Of a stretch of 19,083 nucleotides of DNA, positions 10,045 to 19,080 are shown piece after piece (position 1 is the first letter of the stretch; each line of letters begins with the position of its first letter). Source of the stretch: Gryganskiella cystojenkinii (Eukaryota > Mortierellomycota > Mortierellomycetes > Mortierellales > Mortierellaceae); assembly GCA_015852425.1 (NCBI GenBank), contig JAAAIG010000756.1:1-19083 (forward strand). Direction: 5' to 3'. Under the pieces are notes generated by a model, which saw nothing but the letters and a program-made list of their open reading frames with translations, searched no databases and was not told the DNA's origin. The position numbers and the translations under genes were made by a program.

Positions 10045-10851
10045 ATGTCAAGTTCACAAAAAAACGCTCGTCTCTCGAAAAGCGACTCTTGCATTCCACC
10101 ATACCTTTTTCAATTCATACAACTCGATTACATCGAGTCGTTGAACTCTCATGAGAAAAGTATTTACTTTATCTCCATGGAGCACTTCTTTGCGGGGTAC
10201 AAGTCCTTGCATGGTGCACACCAAGCAAAACCTGTGAAGCGGAAGCGATCCCCGTCTCCTGTACCATCCTTACGTCAAAAGCGGTCTAGTTACCCCGCTC
10301 ATCAGCAGCAACAACAGCAGCAACAACAGCAACAGTTGTTGTCCCCACCGTCTTCTCAACAGCAACAAGGAACTTCGCCACCATGTTCTCAACAAGATAT
10401 ATCATCACCCGCATCCCAGCACCAGACGTCTCCTGCTTCTCCGGTGCCCTCCCAACAAGAACAAAAGCCTTCAGCAGCACCCGTCGGTTCCTTTCACTTC
10501 AAGGTCAAATTCGTTGGCCTCTACTACTATCGAAAGCCTAAGCCCCATCAGTTTACCAAAGATGATATCGTCTCTTTGACCATAAACGAAAGGAACATTA
10601 TCGAAGTACGGGTCAAGTTTGATGATGGGTCAAACCGAATGGTCGGTGTTGTCGCTAGTGAAGATGCAGGAGTCCTTCGAAAGGGCAGTCAATATCAGGG
10701 GTTCGAACGAGCGCCGTTGCACTTTATTTGCAACGTCAATTGCGGCGGTATTGGCCCCTATGCTCACTTTCACATTTGTTTCCCAGGTTGGCGACCCGAG
10801 TGCGAGAACTGTTCCGTCATCGAGTGGCCAGAACCCGTATGCCGTCAATAG
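10045..10851 (+). CDS. hypothetical poly-Q protein with Cys/His-rich C-terminal domain
   Basis: This intronless 268-aa protein is not one I recognise. The start is the first ATG after a C/T-rich leader (CAGCCATGTC); a second in-frame ATG at 10180 (Met46, TCTCCATGG) is nearly as good and would give 223 aa. Residues 62-80 are basic with Ser-Pro pairs (KRKRSPSP), a probable nuclear localisation signal. Residues 87-97 are eleven Gln, followed by a Ser/Pro/Gln-rich linker to about 145. The folded part (about 147-268) is beta-rich and then Cys/His-rich: C229-x3-C233, H241-x-H243-x-C245, C253-x2-C256 and C266, which could bind zinc. NLS plus poly-Q plus a compact domain suggests a nuclear regulator, but this is inference. 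It converges on HBS1 with 460 bp between stop codons. An upstream exon ending at 9933 would splice in frame to 10043 and cannot be excluded. Confidence 0.72.
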   Translation: MSSSQKNARLSKSDSCIPPYLFQFIQLDYIESLNSHEKSIYFISMEHFFAGYKSLHGAHQAKPVKRKRSPSPVPSLRQKRSSYPAHQQQQQQQQQQQLLSPPSSQQQQGTSPPCSQQDISSPASQHQTSPASPVPSQQEQKPSAAPVGSFHFKVKFVGLYYYRKPKPHQFTKDDIVSLTINERNIIEVRVKFDDGSNRMVGVVASEDAGVLRKGSQYQGFERAPLHFICNVNCGGIGPYAHFHICFPGWRPECENCSVIEWPEPVCRQ

Positions 10852-11311
10852 GCCGGTCGTATTATGGCTGTTCCGCAGACTCCTCCCCGTAAGGGCAATC
10901 GAATAGCCGCCTTGCTGTTCAGAACTGAACGTAAGGAGAGGATCCCGGTTCTTCCTAAATATCTAGGTGACCGTTTGTTTTTTCTCGACGTTACTGTCGA
11001 AGGCGAGATGGAATGGAGATTGCACTGAACACATTGGCTGGATATATCCCAGCAACCACATACCTCTACCATACCTTCAAAAAAACCGTTTTCCTCGAAC
11101 ATCTATAATCAAACAGAGAAATCTTGAAGTGCTATCTATATCTCTCTTGGTCGTCCTCTTTTCGAGTGCTGGCAAACACAGGTCTTGCACGTAGCCATGG
11201 GGGTACCCAAACCCCAAATGAGAAGCAAGAAACCAATTAAGAGTTTAACAACCATCTATGTGAATCTTTATGTAAACAACGGTGCAATCATCCTTCGCGG
11301 TTCCTCCTTAT
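10852..11311. other. convergent intergenic region (two 3' UTRs)
   Basis: This 460-bp stretch lies between the stop codons of the orphan gene (plus strand) and HBS1 (minus strand). It should hold both 3' UTRs. I see no further gene, repeat or RNA in it. The longest open frames, about 75-95 codons, are shadows or have no features. Confidence 0.6.
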
Positions 11312-14102
11312 TTACGACCCAAAACTCAAGATCTTGGTCACGATGCCAGCGGCGACAGTCTCGCCTCCTTTCCGAAGCATGACTCGTCCAAGTTCCTTGG
11401 AATCCTTAAATGTCTCCAGAGGGATCGCCCTTCCATTCAACTTGATCTCGACCATCGCGGTAGTGTTCTTGCCCAGGTGCCTTGGTGATTTCTTGACAAT
11501 TTCACCCGTGCCCTTGTCGATCGTTGCTACAAGTTTTGAGATAGTTCCTGGTTCGTTATGACTCTGATGATGCATAATGACCTACGGATAAAAACCAATT
11601 AAGGGCGGCGTTAGTGCGAGTGAGATAGCAACCAAGAAAGATATCGTCTAGCAGAGAGTACGAATAAACAGTCGAAAACACTTACAGGGAATCCGACAGT
11701 AATAGGAATTTTGACATCAAAAACAACAATCTGGGCCGCAAAGTGTGTCGTGACAGGGATAGGTGCATCTCTTGAGCAAAGAACCGAACCGGTACTGATT
11801 TGCAAGATGTCGATACCTGACAAAGTCAACAGAACAGAGTCACCAGCCGCAGCCCACCTTGTGGGCTCATCGTTCATCTCCATGGTCTTGACAACGGCCA
11901 TCTCGCCTCCCGGCATGACCATAATAGCCTCACCGACCTGGACATGTCCAGCTTCTAACCGTCCAGCAGTGGCGATACCACCGGTTCCCTTGAAAAAATC
12001 AGTGACCGACATCCGGAAGGGCTTTTCCACTGCGCGAATTGGTGCATCCAGTTTGTCGATCGTCTCAATTAGGGTAGGTCCCTTGTACCATGCAAAGTTC
12101 TCCACAACGCTTGCAACAGACTTTTCCACGGGGGCATCACTGACAGCAGACCCGTTGCAGATACTTCCAGTCTTGGATCGCCTCACCAAATTCTCGCCCG
12201 TGAATCCAGAGCAGGGGACAAATATCAAGTTTGATTTTTTAAAGCTGGCGTCCTTGACCAAGAATCCCTCCAACTTTTGAGCAATCTCCAGGAATCGAGC
12301 CTCGGACCATCCGACGGCATCTAGCTTATTGATGGCAACGACGAGTTGTTGAACACCCAAACTACGGGCCAACAGCGCATGCTCTTTCGTCTGACCATTG
12401 GCATCGAATCCAGATTCGAATTCTCCTGTGGTAGCATCGACGACCAAGATAGCGACATCAGCCTGTGCTGTTCCAGAGATCATGTTGGGAATAAAGTCGC
12501 GGTGTCCGGGTGCATCCAGCAAAGTGAATCGCCGGTGATCGGTCTCGAACTTGGTCACGCCGACATCCATCGTGATACCACGTGCCCGCTCCTCGCCTGT
12601 CTCATCCAGGACCCAGGCAAAGGCAAAAGATGCTTTGCCAATCTTTTGAGCGTCACGTTCATGTTTTCTGATTGTCTTTTCGTTGACCTCGCCCTGCAGG
12701 TAGAGCATATGTCCCATTAGCGTACTTTTGCCAGCATCGACGTGGCCTAAATGATGCAAATAAAACCAAAAAAAAAGTTGGTTAGATAAAGTCTTAATAA
12801 GAATAAAATTCACGATTCATTCGCCTTGTCGGAGTTGACTTTTTCTTACCGATGACGACGAGATTGAGAGATTCCTTTTCGGCGACTCGCTTCTGGTACT
12901 CTGTCACGACATCGATCTTCTTGCCGAGCTTGGCTGATGCCTTTGAGGGCGTTGAGAATCCAGAGGGGGGAGCTGAATCTACTGGAGATGACATTCCCGA
13001 GCGATCAGAGGCGATGATGGGTGTCCCTGATGCTGAAGGTTTTGATGCCGAAGCCGATGATTTCTTGATAGCCGAGACTGGCTTTAAGGACGATCCAAAG
13101 TTCATGGCTGACATGTCGAACCGGAGCTGTCCATTGGGTACGTCGTCATCATCCTCCAAGTATTCTACGATGTCATCATCTTGATTAGCGGGTGGTGCTG
13201 CCATCCTCGAGACCTCTTTAGCTGAAAAAAAGGCTTGGATGTCAGTAAAGATGTGTGTTCATTTGTAGTCCAGCGAAGATAATGGCGCGGTTTAACAGTC
13301 GTTACGTACGTTTAGGAGTAGATAAAGTCTTGGAGGATGTGGTTGTTGGAGTTGCTGGACCGCTTTGCGTTGGTTTGGGAGTCGAGGTATTTTTCCTGAC
13401 TGCGGCAGCAGCAGCTTTTTGTTTCTTTGCGAGTCCATCTATTATCAAACCCAGTAAAGATGTCAAAGAGTGGATCTAGGAGGCGCAGTTCAAGTGAAAA
13501 GAGGCAACCTCGTCTTTCTCAATCCGTCCCAGGACATGCCAGGAGTTATTGAAGTTCACTGTCTCTGTGCGTTTCCTTACCGATAAGATAGACGGCCGCC
13601 TGATCAACGTCAAAGTAGTAGTACCAAAGAGCATCCTGAATCTCTTTGATCGAGACCTTGGCGCCCCCAAGCATGGTCTTGACCTCCTCTGTTGCGTCGG
13701 TCATTTGAGCTGATCGATCGTCATGTCATCGTTGAAGAAGTAGTGAAGAGTATAGAAAGTAAAGAACAAAAACAAGAACAAGAAGTATTGTCGTCAGTGA
13801 TGCGGCCAGCGAGCCTTCACTTTTTTTTGAATGAACTTTCATCAAGTAGTCATTACCTTGTTCTTCAGTGGTCATGGTCTGCTCCTCGGCATAGTCGTTC
13901 TCATCGTATCCGTCGTCCAGGACATCTACAAAGAGGAAAGTGGCAGGTAATGAATGGGCATGCAAAAAGTCAAGCATGCACAAGAATAAACTCTTGACGC
14001 GAGATTTAAATACTCGGAGTTGGATTCCGATCGTTCCTGTTCATATCCGCAAGAGTCATTACCATCAATGTCGAGGTTGCGTACGTTCCTGTGGCGCGAC
14101 AT
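11312..14102 (-). CDS. HBS1: HBS1, ribosome-rescue GTPase (Dom34/Pelota partner)
   Basis: Seven exons encode 689 aa: 14102-14063, 13925-13857, 13709-13581, 13438-13310, 13221-12850, 12746-11686 and 11581-11312. Introns are 137, 147, 142, 88, 103 and 104 nt, all GT..AG. The start MSRHRNVRNLD is the conserved HBS1 N-terminus (human: MARHRNVRG). Exons 2-3 complete the HBS1_N helical domain (DALWYYYFDVDQAAVYLIG). Exons 4-5 give a Ser/Thr/Pro linker with an acidic patch. The EF1A-like GTPase has G1 GHVDAGKST (247-255), G2 Thr305 (RGITMDVG), G3 DAPGH (324-328), G4 NKLD (386-389) and G5 CSG near 425. Domains 2 and 3 follow (about 487-689). Known role: with Dom34, it binds stalled ribosomes in no-go and non-stop decay and promotes subunit release in the cytoplasm. 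The stretch between G5 and domain 2 is about 20 residues longer than in the human protein. Introns 1-5 are all phase 1. Confidence 0.95.
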
Positions 14103-14465
14103 GTTATTAGTGTTGTATTTTTTCCGATTTCCGTGGTCGGTAGGGGTGGTAATGGAACGTAGGGAATGGAAGAGTAGAGAGGAGAGCTTGCTCGACCAAA
14201 AAAAAAAAAAAAAAGCGTGTGCCACCGACGCTTTCTGTCCGAACAAGGAAAAAGTCTTTTTTCACGTATGCAGCCCAGAAATACGTACAGCGTATGTGAC
14301 ATAAGAAAGCGGTCACTCTCAGCTCTTCAGCGAGACTTTTTTTTCTTTCCAAATTGGCCAATGCGCACAAGAAACGGTCGCTCTTTCACTTTTACTTCTT
14401 CACTCAACCTGTTCATATCCCTCACGGAACACACAGCAACATCAAGATATATATAAACAAAACTC
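14103..14465. promoter_or_regulatory. bidirectional promoter, HBS1 / PI31-like gene
   Basis: The start codons of two divergent genes lie 363 bp apart, so both promoters and both leaders must fit here. A run of 17 A (14198-14214, poly-T on the HBS1 strand) may act as a nucleosome-depleting tract. On the PI31 side the last 100 nt are C/A/T-rich leader-like sequence ending in TATATATAAA at 14448-14457. That is only about 9 nt before the ATG, too close to be the TATA box for a transcript that includes that ATG. Confidence 0.6.
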
Positions 14466-15014
14466 ATGTCCTTCAACCTCGGAAACAACGATCGTCTGCC
14501 TGCGATCGGTGGCAACACCAACAACTCTCGCAACCCTCTGCAACAGGCCGTCAACCCTGCCAACAACCGTGGCGCCGACATGGTCTTGACCCCCGATCAT
14601 CCTGCATGGCATGGCAACGCAAATCAGAGTCAACCCATGTCGGCCTCATCTCAGCAGAATGCTCGTCGTGACCCCCACGGTGGTCCCTCTGGTATCATCG
14701 GTGGACCCGGTGCTCAAGGAAAACCCCCTCACCATACCGGATCAGAGGGGTTCCATCATGATCACTCTGCTCCTTACTCTGGTGGTCGTGCCAACACCAA
14801 CAACACTGGTCCATTCCGAGCCGGACCCGATAATGACTCGTACTTGCCTCCTGGTGCTGTTCCTCAAGGCGCCAGATTTGATCCCATAATGCCCGAGGGT
14901 TCTCGTCAAGGTCTCCCCAGTCGAGGCGGTCCCGGATCTGGTCGTCCTGGCCAAAACCCTCCTGGCTTTACCAGCGGTGAACCCGACTATGATGAGCTCT
15001 TGCCCCCAAACTAA
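14466..15014 (+). CDS. PI31-like C-terminal domain protein, FP domain absent
   Basis: This single-exon gene encodes 182 aa, low-complexity and rich in Gly, Pro, Asn and Gln. Its landmarks match the C-terminal half of fungal PI31 proteasome regulators: a VLTPDHPAW block (40-48, compare GPDHPIF in relatives), SYLPPGAVPQGARFDP (125-140, the most diagnostic motif), a Pro/Gly/Arg stretch, and a PDYDELLPPN tail like the conserved Asp-rich end. This region of PI31 is the one that contacts the 20S proteasome. Complete PI31 has an N-terminal FP dimerisation domain of about 150 residues, as in F-box protein Fbxo7. It is not present here, and there is no room for it before HBS1. Expected place: nucleus/cytoplasm, modulating 20S proteasome activity or assembly, by inference. 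If the TATA-like run at 14448 is used, translation could instead begin at Met39, exactly where conservation starts. Confidence 0.68.
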   Translation: MSFNLGNNDRLPAIGGNTNNSRNPLQQAVNPANNRGADMVLTPDHPAWHGNANQSQPMSASSQQNARRDPHGGPSGIIGGPGAQGKPPHHTGSEGFHHDHSAPYSGGRANTNNTGPFRAGPDNDSYLPPGAVPQGARFDPIMPEGSRQGLPSRGGPGSGRPGQNPPGFTSGEPDYDELLPPN

Positions 15015-15565
15015 AGGGCCCAGAAGTGATGGTGGACTCTGAAAATAGTCCCTTTCTTTAACTTGTACATATTAAAAAAGAGCTTGTTTGGTCAAATGCC
15101 ACAGCGTATCGACCATCAGTTCTGCACACCTTGCAGATAGATGTATCGAACAGACGAGCCACCTCTCACTCTCACCATTAAAATGACGATCAGCTTCGAG
15201 TCTGTCAGTTCTTTTTTCTTTTTTTTACCTTTTTACAGTTTCCTTTTCCACCAACAAAGACCGTTCTTCTTCACTGCCTCTTCTCCCCTTTCTTCTGCAT
15301 CCCATCAACCACAATACATCTCGCTAGAATCACCAAGAACAGGCTCTCGCCAAGGGTCCTTTGAGAAGTACGTGTTCCAGCACCTCACATTATCGTCAAA
15401 CTTGTCACTTCAAGAACTCCTTTCGCTTGAAGACCTCACTGTCTTTTGTTCTCCAAAGAACAGAACACGTCGCCTTTGCAACTGTGGTCTCCCAAATACT
15501 GTCAAGCTGGGACGTGTTATCGATAAGAAAATGTACCTTCTTTACCTCTTGCTTCCTTGCCTTAG

Positions 15566-15581
15566 GAGAGAGAGAGAGAGA
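15566..15581. repeat. (GA)8 microsatellite in WOPR promoter
   Basis: Eight perfect GA units lie 10 bp upstream of the TATA box. Such tracts can exclude nucleosomes or bind GAGA-type factors, and they are prone to length variation. No direct evidence of function. Confidence 0.65.
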
Positions 15582-15590
15582 CGTTGCAAC

Positions 15591-15596
15591 TATAAA
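15591..15596 (+). promoter_or_regulatory. TATA box of WOPR gene
   Basis: TATAAA in the context CAACTATAAACAG lies 51 bp upstream of the ATG at 15648. Normal spacing places the transcription start near 15620-15625 and gives a leader of only about 25 nt. This supports 15648 as the true start over the far upstream in-frame ATG. Confidence 0.5.
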
Positions 15597-15647
15597 CAGA
15601 GCACTGACAAAGCAACCATCAGTCCATCCCAAGACCAACTGTCCGCC

Positions 15648-18600
15648 ATGGCCAAAGCATTCCACGGTGAGCAAAAACTCCGACCATTCTTTTTGTGCAA
15701 CCACGCACAGCTGTCGCGTGGCAGGTGCTACTTGTTTTTATTTCTTGGTTGGTCTGTGTGCTGTTTGAACAAATCCCCGGTGAGGGCACAGCAGTTGATC
15801 CAAGCAGTTGATCCGAGTGATAGCACAGTTCACGCGCCGCGGCAATAGCTCCCGGAAATAAACAACAACAGCGAAAGGCCATAATTTCCTCTCACCACAG
15901 GACGGGGGTAATGAAATGACGACATCCGACTGATCAATACCTAGGTTTAACTTTTTTTTTTGCCGCTTAGGCAGGATCGAAGACACCGTCGATGCCCTCA
16001 TCATCTTTGAAGGCTGTCGCCAGGGTATTCTGCCGATCCTCAACCGTCGCCTGTTGGCTGCCGAGCGTGGAGAGATTGTCCAACATCTCCCACAGCAGCA
16101 AAAACTCATCGATTATCCGCCCCTTGGTTCTTCTTCCGATCAACGCGACAATCCCCATCAGGGGTCGACTTCAAGCAGGCGCCACAAGAACAACAACAGC
16201 AACCGCTACGATGTCGCCGAGACTTTTCAAATCCAGCCCCTGATCGAACCCGGCTCAGTCTTTGTCTTTGACGAGGACGAATCTGGTATCTGTCGATGGA
16301 CCGATGGTCGGATCTGGTCCCCGTCTCGAATCTGTGGTAACTTTTTGGTTTACAGAGAGCTCTTGCGCAAGGTACCTGATCAAAAGTGTCGTACACCGAC
16401 AGACAAGGCAAAGATGAAGAATGGAGCCGCGCTCGCGGATCAGGCCTTGAGACAGAAAGTCGAGGAAGAGCATCTCACAGTCCTTGGATGCATGAAGGGT
16501 ACATATGTCCTCAAGAAAAACGGTCTCATCAAGAAGACGATCTGTGTTAAAGGTACCACGGTTCCCATGCCGACCGAACTCCAACGACTCTGGACCAACA
16601 AAAAACTCAACGAGCATACTACCGTCCCTGGTTTTGCTGTCGGAGGTATGCAGCACTTAGTCTGCTATGAGAAGGAAGGGGGTAAGTGGTACTTGAAAGA
16701 GAACCTAACACGCACATTGCAAAACGTGGATACTTTGCTGAAAAATTGAGAAGGCACTCTATTGATCTTGTTTTCCAAAATATGGTCTCAATAATAGCCA
16801 TGCAAGGACTGCATCGTCCTCGGGACTACAAGGAACTTCGTGATCTCACCCTCAGCAAGAGTTTCATCTTGATTCAAAAGTACCGGAACCCGATGGTTAT
16901 CCTTGCTCCAGATTCGCACAGTAGCATTCTGGATCCATTTGACGAATATGTGGGAAATGATCGCGTCACCGAAGGTCACCACCAGTCACGATCTGAAACC
17001 CTGCGGAAACCGCAGAAGAAGCGCAAGTCGGCAAAGAAACCATCTCGAACTAGGAAGGCAAAGGTTGCCAAGTCCGAGGAGCCTTCCAAGGTCGAGCCCG
17101 AGCCCGAAACCGAGGAGAGCTCTCCGGACCTTTCTGAGCCCGAAGGCGACGAGCAAGAAGAACAACAGGTGAACGGCGAAATTGACGAGCCCCAAGAACT
17201 GGGTACCAGCGCAAGTAGCTCGAGCCAAGGGCCGCCTCTTCCTCCTACGGTCGCTGAGCAACGCTCAAACAGAGTGGTTCCTCCCCATTCCCCGCGAGTG
17301 AAGAAGGAGACCCTCATGACCCCTGCGGAAGCCTTTGACGTTGTGGGTCATCCTTATCCTACCCGCGGAGCGGAGCGGCGCATGCGCGATCGTGAGCAAG
17401 CTAGAACCACGGAGAGCACGTCTCAAAAGGTTATGCCAGAAGAACTCGTGAGACGAGGTGCTTATCGTTCTAGCCGTCAGACAGAGGTCGCCCGTCATGC
17501 GTCCGAACGCGCATACGAGCATTCATATTCGGCTGGAGAATCCCACTTGACCGCTGGTGCTTACGAGAAAGATAACCAGCGATCACTGCCACCCCTTCCT
17601 CAACAGATCTCGAGTTCTGCATCGATGAGTCGAGACGATCTTCGCCGCCATGATGGCTCCCATTTAATGATGGGTCCAGTGACCACTGGACCGAGCTCTG
17701 CCCAAATTGCTGCGCCTGGTAGCAGTGCTTCGTCCTGGAATTCTATGTATCCCACTCATTCTGACGAACACCAACAGCAACAATCGTATGCTCGATCCGA
17801 ATCTGCGAACCATTATGGCCCTGTCAGCTACCCCTCAAGTTCTACTTACGAGCCGTATCAGCCACCAGAACCTGTCGATCAGCTCTACACTCCTTCTGGT
17901 ACCTTTCTAGGCTACCCAATGAGTATGTCGCGATATCCTCTAGCAAACTCGCTTCGGTCCAGCTCATTTCCTGTTGGAGTCCTGGGCCAAACATTTCATC
18001 CGCAGCCTTGGTACCCACCCACTTACCAAAACCATCAGGGTTCTACAGTGCACGAGACCTTTCTACCGCACTCAAGATCTTGCGAGTGCTGCTCGATTCC
18101 TGTGGACCGCGAGTCGGAAGTCACGCCGTGGGGTGACCTGAGTAACCATCATGGGATCAAAGTCGAGTCCAATGACAATGCTCCTGTCACAGATATGCCG
18201 GACAATGGACGGAGCGGCCCGTACATGGCGATTCATAACTCGGTTCATTATGTTACTGACCAGAGTGACAATCAGGCGGGAACACGCTCGCAGCAAGCCG
18301 GGGCACAAGGACCCAACAATGATGGAGCAGAGTTGTCCACTCAAGATGAACAAGAGTTGAGCCTGCAGCTCTCCTCCTGCGAGATGCATCACCGGCCTAT
18401 CTTCACCTCTGAAACCGGGCATCTCCAATCTGACTTTCAACACAGAGAGGATTTTGGTTACTCTTGGAGCTCCGTGAATAATGCGGGATTTTCCGTGGCC
18501 GAGCAAATTCCTCCCTCTCCTCCAAGTTCAGATCATGGTGAGGCTCAACAGGCTCTGGGCGCGAGCGAGTTCCTTCTCCACAGCCATGGACAACCGTCTT

Positions 18601-18911
18601 TCTTGGACTCTTCTCAGTCAAGACTTTCTCAGACGGAACAGGAGAGAGAGGATATTGTTCTTGGATCAGATACGGGGTTCGAGCCGCTCTCGGCCCATTA
18701 TCAAGGGGAGGGTGTCCATGAGGATCTGTCGTTCTACTCGGACTTGCGATCGCGCGGTGGTCTGGAACCCACATCCTCGGATTCGGCTGCGACTCAGCCG
18801 ATGAGTGACCCTGTCGTTCCTGGCGAGGTATCCCGTCCTGCGTCTCCACTGATTGATGGTGAGGATGTTTCCTCATTGATCATGGAAGAGGCGATTGAGA
18901 CTTGCCTCTAA
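15648..18911 (+). CDS. WOPR (Gti1/Pac2) family transcription factor, Wor1/Ryp1-like
   Basis: Three exons, 15648-15666 (19 nt), 15971-16681 and 16798-18911, encode 947 aa. The tiny first exon gives MAKAFH plus one base. It joins after a 304-nt intron to give MAKAFHGRIEDTVDALIIFE, the normal start of a WOPR domain. The start context CCGCCATGG is strong. WOPRa holds the hallmark SVFVFDEDE and RWTDGRIWSPSR (Arg115-Gly119 core) that contact DNA, and WOPRb includes GLIKKT (191-196). Intron 2 (116 nt, GTAAGT..ATAG) splits the end of the domain in phase 1. After about residue 300 come a Lys/Arg-rich probable nuclear localisation signal (314-335), an acidic Glu/Pro stretch, and a long Ser/Gln/Pro-rich disordered tail, probably for activation or condensation. 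In Dikarya this family controls morphology switching, sporulation and virulence-linked programmes; here the target genes are unknown. Both domain halves are complete. Confidence 0.92.
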
Positions 18912-19057
18912 ATGGTCGATTTGTACCGAGAGCACTGCACCGCCTCTACAAGAAAAAGCGAGCGATGCGAAAGAAAAACAAACAATTTTGCTGCTGAATC
19001 ATTTTTGAAACTATCAGTTACATCATTCGAAAAAAAAAAAAAACTTGGCTTAATCTC

Positions 19058-19080
19058 AATAAAGGAACAAAGAGAATAAA
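19058..19080 (+). terminator. polyadenylation signals of WOPR gene
   Basis: Two consensus AATAAA motifs, at 19058-19063 and 19075-19080, lie about 150-165 nt after the WOPR stop codon, following an A-rich tract at 19030-19043. The region 18912-19083 is therefore read as the 3' UTR and 3'-end region, up to the window edge. Confidence 0.5.

Larger units (their letters stand above)
15015..15647. promoter_or_regulatory. PI31-like 3' UTR and WOPR gene promoter
   Basis: The first 60-100 nt hold the 3' end of the preceding gene (ATTAAAAAAG near 15069). The rest is promoter for the WOPR gene, with a pyrimidine-rich block (15205-15300), a (GA)8 tract and a TATA box just before the start codon. A stop-free frame runs from an ATG at 15141 straight into the WOPR start in the same frame. 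I treat it as non-coding because the TATA box lies inside it and its product is Phe/Ser-rich leader-like sequence. Confidence 0.5.

Noticed and set aside
10700..10708. GGTTCGAAC, and GGTTCGAGC at 18676, resembling tRNA B-boxes
   Set aside because: Both are inside coding sequence, and neither has flanking bases that form a T-arm or a 7-bp acceptor stem.
12794..13204. HBS1 starting at the internal Met (13204) as a shorter protein
   Set aside because: Upstream exons joined in phase give the conserved HBS1 N-terminus MSRHRNVR and the HBS1_N helical domain, so 13204 is internal.
16054..16749. WOPR fragment ending at the stop near 16747 as a separate gene
   Set aside because: A GTAAGT donor at 16682 and an ATAG acceptor at 16797 join the frame in phase to the long downstream frame. 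The stop lies inside the intron.
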